Part shown: in pieces, positions 55,856-64,000 of the stretch
Layout of the letters: every line of letters starts with the position of its first letter
Position numbering within the stretch: the stretch's first letter is position 1
Source of the DNA: Ciona intestinalis
Lineage: Eukaryota; Chordata; Ascidiacea; Phlebobranchia; Cionidae
Length of the DNA stretch: 64,000 nt
Direction of reading: 5' to 3'
Assembly (NCBI RefSeq): GCF_000224145.3
Contig: NC_020172.2
Location: forward strand, 5,894,044 to 5,958,043
Position numbers and translations under genes: made by a program
The notes under the pieces: generated by a model
What the model saw: only the letters and a program-made list of their open reading frames with translations
What the model was told of the DNA's origin: nothing
The model's database searches: none

Positions 55856-56735
55856 CGATTGTTACAAAACAGCTGACACCTGCAAACGAGCATTATGACA
55901 TCATACTACTTCCTTGTTACACAACAAGGAAATAAAGTTTTGTTTTAGGTCAGCAACTAAAACCAACGATTAAGTTTAAATTTTAACAAAAACAAACAAA
56001 GTAATTAAGAGACAAATATGATGTAACAATTAATATCCTTTGTTTAAACAATGCGTTTGTTTTGCATTTTAGAATTTACGAAATAACATAAAGGTTTTTT
56101 AAAAGAGACGAAATATTGTAAAACTTCAAATTAGAAACAATAAATCTTCCTTGTCAATTTACCTGTCAACCAGCGTTGCAAATATTTTCACAACTCCTAA
56201 ATAAGCAGCAAGTGATACTAATTACATAGCTGACAAAATTCAGGTCTAACTAATACTACCATAAGAGATATATTTCACCTAAATGACATCATCAGTCTCT
56301 GCAAAAAAGTGATAAAATAAAACGTAATTCCATAACATAGTTAATTCCTATGACATACGCCCACTATGTGTGTTGCTTTGATGTGGCTAGGCATAAAATT
56401 TGAGCAGGAAGTAGGTATGCGTGTGTGTGTGCGTGTATGCGTATGCGTGTGTGTGTGTTTGTGTGTGTGTGTGCGTCATACAAAACCAATTGAGTCATAC
56501 ACCTCTTTCTTTTGCAGCAGTGAGTATTGTTTTAATTATTACATAACAATCGCAATAATTCTGATACCGATTGTCATCTTATGATGTAATAATGTTGGTG
56601 TTGTAGATGTGCATTGTTATCTTGTGAGACAGAATTACGCTGACTCGTATATTTATAAAGTCACGACTCATGCTGACTTTTTGACCTTTTAAAGACACTG
56701 GGTCAACCTGTTTCATGGGAGTACTTAAAGGCTAA

Positions 56736-57362
56736 GTATTCATACACCTCATGCTCGCTGTCCAGTTATAACATGGGTGTCTTCTTATACACCAGACACA
56801 CATGGTGTATTCATACACCTCATGCTCACTGTCCAGTTATAACATGGGTGTCTTCTTATACACCAGACACACATGGTGTACTCATACACCTCATGCTCAC
56901 TGTCGAGTTATAACATGGGTGTCTTCTTACACACCAAACACACATGATGTATTTATACACCTCATGCTCACTGTCGAGTTATAACATGGGCAACTTCTTA
57001 TACACCAGACACACATGGTGTATTCATACACCTCATGCTCACTGTCGAGTTATAACATGGGTGTCTTCTTACACACCAAACACACATGATGTATTTATAC
57101 ACCTCATGCTCACTGTCGAGTTATAACATGGGCAACTTCTTATACACTAGACACACATGGTGTATTCATACACCTCATGCTCACTGTCGAGTTATAACAT
57201 GGGTGTCTTCTTATACACCAGCCACACATGGTGTATTCATACACCTCATGCTCACTGTCGAGTTATAACATGGGCAACTTCTTATACACTAGACACACAT
57301 GGTGTATTCATACACCTCATGCTCACTGTCGAGTTACAACATAGGTGTCTTCTTATACACCA
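56736..57362 (+). repeat. 71-bp minisatellite, about nine units, dimeric
   Basis: Units of CATACACCTCATGCTCACTG, TCGAGTTATAACATGGG, TCTTCTTATACACCAGACAC, ACATGGTGTATT. In the middle, units with GGGTGTCTTC alternate with units with GGGCAACTTC, giving a 142-bp higher-order period. Two further units sit apart at 58145-58270. Confidence 0.93.
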
Positions 57363-58144
57363 AATGCTAAGCTCTACATTCAAACTATTGTATTCCTTCC
57401 AGGTTACTGGCAATAATAAAATGAAAGTCTTTCGTTGAGTTGCAGTTCCTTATTCAAAATGAAACTAGTTCCCTTTAGCTTAATGATTGACCTCACCAAA
57501 CAAACAGTTTGTTTGTTTTATGCACTGATGTAAGATGCCCAGTTAAAACTATCTGTTTAAGTGCTATCACAGCTTGATTTATACAAAAAATTGTAAATGA
57601 AAAAATGCTGATTTGTTGATCAAATACAACTTAACTTATGTAAAGACAAAATTATTGCTTTGTAAACACTTTGTAAAACTACCTTTTAAATACTTAACTT
57701 TCATAAACACCTGTGAAAATGGTGCAACCAATTTAAGGTTATTGTTTTGTTGGCACTTTGTAAAATTACCCGTAAGATATCAATTACTGCCTAAGCCCTA
57801 AGGTGATATACCACTCTATAAATACCAGGTTCACAACTCACTGAGAAACTAGTACTTGTGTAATAAACCTCTTTGTTCAAATGTCATTGTTCAAACAATG
57901 CCCTCATTAGAGTAACAATGAAAACAATAGATTAAGTTACTTGCTTGTAGTTGCAATGTTAATGTATTTACTCTTGGGGTATGATGTATATATTGTATGT
58001 ATGTTAACTATGTATAAGTTATACCATGTTAATTAAATATTGTAGTTGATTTATATTTTGTTGGTTATGACTCAAGGTTATTTACATGCGTATATGTGGT
58101 AATGTATTCATATACTTCATAATAACTGTTAAGTTATAGCATGA

Positions 58145-58270
58145 GTGTCTTCTTATACACCAGACACACATGGTGTATTCATACACCTCATGCTCACTGT
58201 CAAGTTATAACATGGGTGTCTTCTTATACACCAGACACACATGGTGTATTCATACACCTCATGCTCACAG
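58145..58270 (+). repeat. Detached 71-bp minisatellite units (two)
   Basis: Same unit as 56736-57362, separated from it by about 780 bp of unrelated sequence. The outer units here are more diverged. Confidence 0.85.
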
Positions 58271-58454
58271 TTTGGTTATGCCTAAGTTTTCTGAAATGTC
58301 TTTTATCCCTATTTATTTAATCTCTATTTCTGTTAAATCTCTATGCTTGGCATTGAGTTGTTCCAGCTTAACCACACGACAACTTGAAGCTGGCATGGGT
58401 TTCATCAAACAATGGGGAATACCACAGCTATATATACATGTATGTTGTAATGGT

Positions 58455-58610
58455 TGAAGCACGCGTTTTAGGCCAGGGGATATTGGGTTCAAGGCTCGAT
58501 GCTGCTACCATTGTGGGCATATGTGTCCTTGGGCAAGACACTTATAGGCAATTGCTCCAACCCAGTGGTCACTAATGGGTTGTCCAAATTGTCAGCCATA
58601 CATAATGCTT
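58455..58610 (+). mobile_element. tRNA-derived SINE, 5' half
   Basis: Head with clear B box (GGGTTCAAGGCTCGATGCTG), CTACCATTGTGGGCATATGT, CTCCAACCCAGTGGTCACTA, stopping at GTCAGCCATACATAATG. Confidence 0.8.
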
Positions 58611-58974
58611 GCTACCATTGTGAGAGTTTCTGTCCTTGAACAAGACAGATAAAAAATACCAGGTCTCGAAAAATGAGGTAAAAAATTACTTATGGAAAGT
58701 TGAGACAGCTTTAGCTTCAAGTTCCCATTAGTTTTAAGATCCATTACGAACTTTAACACAGGACATCCACAAAAAACATATCATAGAATCTTAAACTACT
58801 TTATTTATGCAAAAATAAAACACAGTCTGTCAAAGAAACGTAACTAAAACTCTGGGAAGTAAAAATACTGAGTTTCATTGAAATTTAAACTTTTTGTGTG
58901 TCAAGCAGCAAACATAGACACAACATTAATGCTAACATTTAACATTCCGCCACTAGATAGCAGTAGCACTTATA

Positions 58975-59122
58975 GGCACCAAACCTGGGGTGGCAGGGTG
59001 GACAGACATACCTCTTATTTTTTACACTGCATTAATCAGCAAACATTACAACAATAAGTTAGATTTGTTTCACAGGATTGTGTGTCTAACTATCCCTGCC
59101 TCCCCTGTGTTTTATTGTTTGG
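58975..59122 (-). repeat. Dispersed repeat GGGGAGGCAGGGATAGTTAG, reversed
   Basis: Fourth copy: GGCACCAAACCTGGGGTGGC to CTATCCCTGCCTCCCCTGTG. It lies just beyond the 3' end of IFT52. Confidence 0.8.
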
Positions 59123-59252
59123 TGTCTGTGTTAGCTACATTTACATTTTACCGTAATTTTCAAATATTTTGTTAAAATTTCCAGTTTATTGTGACATCAT
59201 GAATGTCACAATGATGATTGTTGTCAATTATGACATCATAATAACTTCATTG

Positions 59253-62200
59253 TCACTCGGGTAGAAATTGATCTTCGGGATTTTCCGCCTGTTGTAACAA
59301 TGGGTATTATGACATCATAATCACATGTTTTGTAACAAAGAAATTGTTTTGTTATGACAACGTATGTAACTTATTTATCCTCGCATGACGGGGCAACGAC
59401 AGTCGTTATAACACAGGTGTTCTGTTTCATACACCTCGTGCCCGCTTACAAGTTACCACGTATGTAACTTGTTTATCCTCGCATGGCGGGGCATGACAGT
59501 CGTTATAACACAGGTGTTCTGTTTCATACACCTCGTGCCCGCTTACCAGTTACCACGTATGTAACTTGTTTATCCTCGCATGGTGGGGCAAGGACAGTCG
59601 TTATAACACGGGTGTTCTGTTTCATACACCTTGTGCCCGCTTACAAGTTACCACGTATGTAACTTATTTATCCTCACATGGCATGGCAACGACAGTTGTT
59701 ATAACACGGGTGTTCTGTTTCATACACCTCGTGCCTGCTTACCAGTTACCACGTATGTAACTTGTTTATCCTCGCATGGCGGGGCAAGGACAGTCGTTAT
59801 AACACGGGTGTTCTGTTTCATACACCTCGTGCCTGCTTACCAGTTACCACGTATGTAACTTGTTTATCCTCGCATGGCGGGGCATGACAGTCGTTATAAC
59901 ACAGGTGTTCTGTTTCATACACCTCGTGCCCGCTTACCAGTTACCACGTATGTAACTTGTTTATCCTCGCATGGTGGGGCAAGGACAGTCGTTATAACAC
60001 GGGTGTTCTGTTTCATACACCTTGTGCCCGCTTACAAGTTACCACGTATGTAACTTATTTATCCTCACATGGCATGGCAACGACAGTTGTTATAACACGG
60101 GTGTTCTGTTTCATACACCTCGTGCCTGCTTACCAGTTACCACGTATNNNNNNNNNNNNNNNNNNNNNNNNNNNNNNNNNNNNNNNNNNNNNNNNNNTAT
60201 GTAACTTTGTGGGTGATTGATTTTATGTATGGCTGACAATTTAGTCAACCCATAAAGGACATAACATAGATATAACAGAACACCCGTGGTAACTTGTAAG
60301 CGAGCACGAGGTGTATGAAACAGAGCACCCGTGTTATAACGACTGTTGTTGCCCCGCCATGCATGAATAAATAAGTTACATTTATCCAAACAACCCATAA
60401 TCCACTCACCAGGATAGCTTTCTTAAACTCAACAATCTGGAACAACACGTGTTCCAATATGTGTTTGGCATCTTGTCCATCCTTGGGTAGCTTGGGTGAG
60501 ATCCCCAATATATCCCCACATTCGCGAACATAGTATTCTAAGTCATCGTCGTTGCCTGTGATGTCATAATGCATGGTTGTGACGTCATAAAAACATATGT
60601 GTGTCGATAAAAAAATAAATAAGGCCGTTATTTTAGTATTATAGTATCAAACCTTAATGAAAAATACAGTTTTAGTCAAAAAAATAATTTTTTTTTATTT
60701 ATTTTGTATTATGCCTGGTAGCAGAAGTAACAGAATACAGATATATTAGGTAACAATATGCATTGTTTACATTTGTTGGTTATTTGTGCGAGTCGAACTT
60801 TCTCCGATGAAAAGTTTTCGTCGAGGTCGAACAAGTCGAGCGGAGGGCCGGGGAGGTCGCAGAATTCGGGGGGAAAAACCTGGGTAGAAATAATATATAA
60901 ACATGGAAATAATATATACACGTATTAATAACTTGTCTGGAAGATCTTCTTATTTTCTTTCATTGTGATTTTAACGGAGTGACATTTTTGCTGTCCAAGT
61001 CCCAATAACACATACATACACAATGGTAGCAGCATCGAGCCTTGATTCTTAGGGCTACAGGCATACAACACTAACCCATATCAGCCATAGGGCTGTTTGT
61101 GTATCCAAATAAGTAATCTTTATTATGTATATGACATCATAGTGCGAAAGGAAGCCAAACAAATAACGTTTTGACAGTGTTAGCCTGCAATGTTACCCCA
61201 GATATAATTAAAAGTAAAAGAACATGACGCATATCCTGGCAGTAACAGTTGCTGAATATCTTTTGCACTTACAGCAGGTTGCAGGGGTGGAAGGGGGGTT
61301 TCAAAGCTAGGTGGGATCAACGTTAACGGTTCGTGTTTGATGTTTAACTGGTCAAACGCTCTGTTGGATAATTAAACATAATATGAATGTAACTTGTTCA
61401 TATTCGCAAGCAACATATTTGATACACCTCTTTATTGCACAATTAAGTTATACTTGGTAGTACATCATGCAGTGCTGTTGATTAACATTTCTTAATATTT
61501 TTCAAGTAGCACATTAGAAATATATCTGGCAACACTGCTTACTTGAGTATTTTGGGCAACACTGCGTTATCCAGTTTAAAAAGTTTTGTATCGAACAACT
61601 TTGTGAAGTCGGTCGGGATGTCGTCGCCTTCTTGTAAACAACTCTTTAAACTGTGGGTGGGTGAGGTGGGTTAGAGGTGGTGGTGTTTATATTACTTACT
61701 ATATAGAGGTGCTATGGGGGACTTGGGATTTAGGGCAGCGTTGGCCATTAACAGTGGCGCAGCCACAAAAAAAAGATGGGGGGGTTTAATCAAACAGTTA
61801 AAAAAAAAATTAAATTTTTTGGGGAGGTTTATAAGGGAGGGGGGTTGCGACTCGCTAAACCCTCCTGGCTGCGCCACTGGCCATTACTCCGACACCCAGA
61901 GTGATACTTTGCATTGTGACCACTAGAGCAATGTCCGTTAGTAGCCATGCTATTCCTGTCCAATTAGTGACCACTGGGTTGGAGTAATTGCTGCTAAGTA
62001 TTTTGCGCACACACACACACCTATCAGTATCGAGCATTGAACCCGGTATCCTCTGGTTACAATGCAACTTTTTGCAAGTACTGCTTTTAACCCCTGCCAG
62101 TTTGTTTTTCTCCTTCTTTCTTTAATTTACATTTAATGGTATGTATTCCATCCCTTTACACAGGTGTTTATAAACCCATACCCAACAAATACAATCATAC

Positions 62201-63872
62201 AATCTATCAAATATCATTAAACCTACATCCTTTATGTAAGATAATTTCACTTCACACGTTTATACAAACCCAACAACCACAAACTAACTTACCGATCCGA
62301 TAACTTCTCAGTGTGCGGCAACATGTTATAATCCGATATCTCTGGATCTTCAGCGTCAATCGCGTCCAACTCAATCTCATCCGTCGTTAACCATCGTATT
62401 ATTACATCCTGGAGTTGAGTAAGTGAATATTTTCTAAGTAATAACTAATAACAACCCCGCTGCGTATAAGCACTTGCATTGTAATGAACAATAATGGGCT
62501 TAGGCCTAATGCTGCTACCATTGTGGGCGTATATGTTTCCTAGGCCAAGACACTTAACAGACATTTCTACAACCCAGCGGTCACTAATGGGTTGTAGCAC
62601 CCTGTGTGTTTGGGTGATGGGTAAAGCTAACTCTGGCCTAAATCTTAGGTCCCATAGCGTCACTGTAGGATCCCACCCACCCATATGGGATAGGCACCAC
62701 TAATAATTGTTTAATCACTTCTATGATCCAAACATGTCATCATATTTACCATGACTCTAGCATTCTCCTCTTTATCCATATATTGATCACTAAACATGTG
62801 AGCCGATCCAACCACACAAAGCTTGCCACTCGTGCTCTGTGGGTTAATATATACATATAATAAGGTCTATACATACATGCATGATGGCCATTATTGTTGC
62901 CATAAATATGTAATATATTTTCTGCTGTCAAAAGTGTTATGATTTTTGAGATTTAGGAAAAATCCAGGTGACATTGCTTAAACTTAGTTCCATGTGCTCA
63001 CTTGATTTGATTACACACTTATGGCAACAACATGAAACTGCATTTCAACAATGTCAATTAGATTTTGCTAAAAACTAAAAAAGCAATTCTGGCTACAGCT
63101 ACACTGTTCACTATTGGTTGAATTTATTTTGTTTGCCATAATGATCTAACCTTTGACAAAAACAGTTTTAAAAAGACCCCCCCTCTTTATTGTACCAGAT
63201 TTTCTTCTAATTACATAGTAATTTATTACGAAGGCCGAGGGGTTCTCACCTTAGGTTGGCAAGTAGCCAGTACAGGCCGGTTGACAGGTATACACGCCGA
63301 TCCCGTTGATAGAACGGCAGTTGACGGCTTCACCACGTTTAATGTTGCTCCGTATGGATATACAAACTGTAGCGCTCTATAGTGAATATAATATGTTGGT
63401 TTAGATGGACCTGATGTTATCAGGCATAATATATAGTGGGGGGGAAGATGGGACACCTTTTTATACTATTTTCTTGTCCCATTGGGTAGTAAACAAAGAA
63501 CATTCAAAGAATTATAAAACCATATTCTTACGACTCCAATAGATCGTTGTTTGTTGTTTAAAACACAATCAGGATATTTAGATATTATGTAGTAAGGTGT
63601 CCTATCTTCCCCCGCAGTACTTTAATTATTTTGAGGCAGTGTTCTGTGTTTAATATTTGGTTCCTAAAGTTTAGCTTTGACATCACTTGAAATACTTTCA
63701 ACTCCAACTTACTGCGATATGGGGTTCACCCCTCCGTCCACCCCATGTCCGTCGTCGAGCCCAGGTAGGGACTTCCCTGCCGCTCGGCTGATCGCTCGAT
63801 TCAAAACCCCGTTGCTCACTAGCGCCTCCTTGGGGTGGAAATATTTGTAATAAACGCTTCGGACGACGGCGT
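59253..63872 (-). CDS. IFT52: IFT52, intraflagellar transport complex B subunit (5' partial)
   Basis: Core IFT-B protein needed for building cilia. Exons (minus, 5' to 3'): 63713-63872, 63250-63376, 62750-62836, 62293-62408, 61543-61650, 61273-61360, 60771-60879, 60410-60555, 59253-59288 (TGA). Matches to vertebrate IFT52 in order: DAVVRSVYYKYFHPKEALVS, GVLNRAISRAAGK, QFVYPYGATLNVVKP, STGSACIPVNRP, SAHMFSDQYMDKEEN, AIDAEDPEISDYNMLP, CLQEGDDIPTDFTKLFD, LNIKHEPLTLIPPSFETPLP, PPLDLFDLDENFSSEK, RLAQITNK, LEYYVRECGDILG, LPKDGQDAKHILEHV. The final exon adds only AENPEDQFLPE; its acceptor and phase fit but there is little conservation. The first bases at the window end (complement TTTG then GTAGGTTG) could be the end of the previous exon in the right phase. 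Poly(A) signal AATAAA (minus) at 59185-59190. The last intron contains the 98-bp SINE-tail array. Confidence 0.95.
59360..60147 (-). repeat. 98-bp array of SINE 3' ends, at least eight units
   Basis: ACGTATGTAACTTATTTATC starts units near 59360, 59459, 59556, 59653, 59751, 59849, 59946 and 60043, running into a gap at 60148. From about 59566 the pattern repeats almost exactly 391 bases later (four units), a higher-order repeat. The array is the 3' block of the dispersed SINE without head or middle. It lies in the last intron of IFT52. Confidence 0.95.
60148..60197. other. Assembly gap (50 N)
   Basis: Run of N inside the 98-bp array; both borders read ACGTAT / TATGTAAC, so an unknown number of units is missing. 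Confidence 0.95.
60198..60395. mobile_element. Two opposed SINE pieces
   Basis: 60198-60255 continues the minus-oriented SINE into its middle (GTGGGTGATTGATTTTATGT, TTTAGTCAACCCATAAAGGA). 60276-60390 is a plus-oriented 3' block (GGTAACTTGTAAGCGAGCAC, AACGACTGTTGTTGCCCCGC). Head-to-head arrangement beside the array. Confidence 0.75.
61885..62080 (-). mobile_element. Degraded SINE
   Basis: TTAGTGACCACTGGGTTGGA, a short (CA)n where the head-side block should be, and CGAGCATTGAACCCGGTATC. IFT52 intron; a similar head fragment is at about 61000-61085. Confidence 0.65.
62494..62605 (+). mobile_element. SINE 5' half fragment
   Basis: TAATGCTGCTACCATTGTGG, GGCCAAGACACTTAACAGAC, CAACCCAGCGGTCACTAATG, followed directly by the CATGGGACCTGGG-type unit (62595-62695). 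IFT52 intron. Confidence 0.7.
63431..63620 (+). mobile_element. MITE, family I
   Basis: Ends ATAGTGGGGGGGAAGATGGG and GTCCTATCTTCCCCCGCAGT, standard interior. Intron of IFT52. Confidence 0.85.
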
Positions 63873-64000
63873 CTGTAGAACATAGATATAATATATTAAT
63901 CAGGATTTCATTAATGACAAGTAGAATGAAATAATGAATGGCATACGTGGTCAGCGACATGTTAAAACAAACAAACTAACAACAATCACAACCTACCAAA

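Larger units (their letters stand above)
51817..59252. other. Repeat-rich intergenic region between Src B and IFT52
   Basis: No gene recognised over 7.4 kb. The left end contains the Src B promoter by position. The rest is largely the arrays and elements listed separately, plus AT-rich filler. A (TG)n stretch lies at 56418-56476. Confidence 0.6.

Noticed and set aside
55234-57362. Regularly spaced repeats suggesting a CRISPR-like array
   Set aside because: Units are contiguous without unique spacers, period is 71-133 bp, and the DNA is animal nuclear.
56802-57438. Series of overlapping 60-93 codon frames with repeated protein sequence
   Set aside because: The 71-bp unit happens to lack stops over two units; frames repeat every 142 bp with the minisatellite and have no other coding sign.
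59566-60220. Two identical frames beginning MFILAWWGKDSRYNTG
   Set aside because: Translation of the SINE-derived 98-bp array; related frames appear wherever that SINE end occurs (35295, 39509, 60111).

Overview
This is animal nuclear DNA, AT-rich and compact, and almost certainly from an ascidian of the genus Ciona. The evidence is short-intron genes for conserved animal proteins, a tRNA-derived SINE with an (ATTC)n tail, a TA-flanked MITE of about 195 bp repeated well over a dozen times, and 3' splice sites lying just upstream of start codons as expected for spliced-leader trans-splicing. Gene models were built by hand: exons were read on both strands, GT/AG borders chosen, and codon phase checked across the introns.

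Layout. Plus strand, 0.6-25.6 kb: PPP1R8/NIPP1 (5' end missing), a gene-poor stretch, METTL2 with an uninterrupted reading frame, TRIM37 in about 25 small exons, tRNA-Lys(TTT), and a secreted JmjC oxygenase whose last four residues are KDEL. A fatty-acid-binding protein gene (minus strand) converges on the JmjC gene, 170 bp away. Next on the plus strand come an unrecognised two-exon candidate gene and a small secreted cysteine/amidation-type peptide precursor with a TATA box. After 5 kb of gene-poor DNA, two tandem Src-family tyrosine kinase genes lie on the minus strand. The window ends with 7 kb of tandem repeats and the 3' two-thirds of IFT52 (minus strand, open at the right edge).

The most interesting gene-level observation is the Src pair. 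The upstream copy (45.0-51.8 kb) is a complete SH3-SH2-kinase with a C-terminal regulatory tyrosine. The downstream copy (38.5-43.4 kb) keeps every catalytic motif but has lost the ALYDY part of SH3, the phosphotyrosine-binding arginine and a large part of SH2, and the tail tyrosine. Other points of interest are the KDEL-ended JmjC protein, the unassigned peptide precursor, a 639-bp purine-rich foldback element, three tandem arrays with higher-order periodicity, and a roughly 30-fold excess of the palindrome TGACGTCA.

About a fifth of the window is recognisable dispersed repeat, mostly inside introns. I saw no LTR element, virus-like element, LINE open reading frame or CRISPR array. Five runs of N interrupt the sequence, and one of them probably hides a TRIM37 exon.
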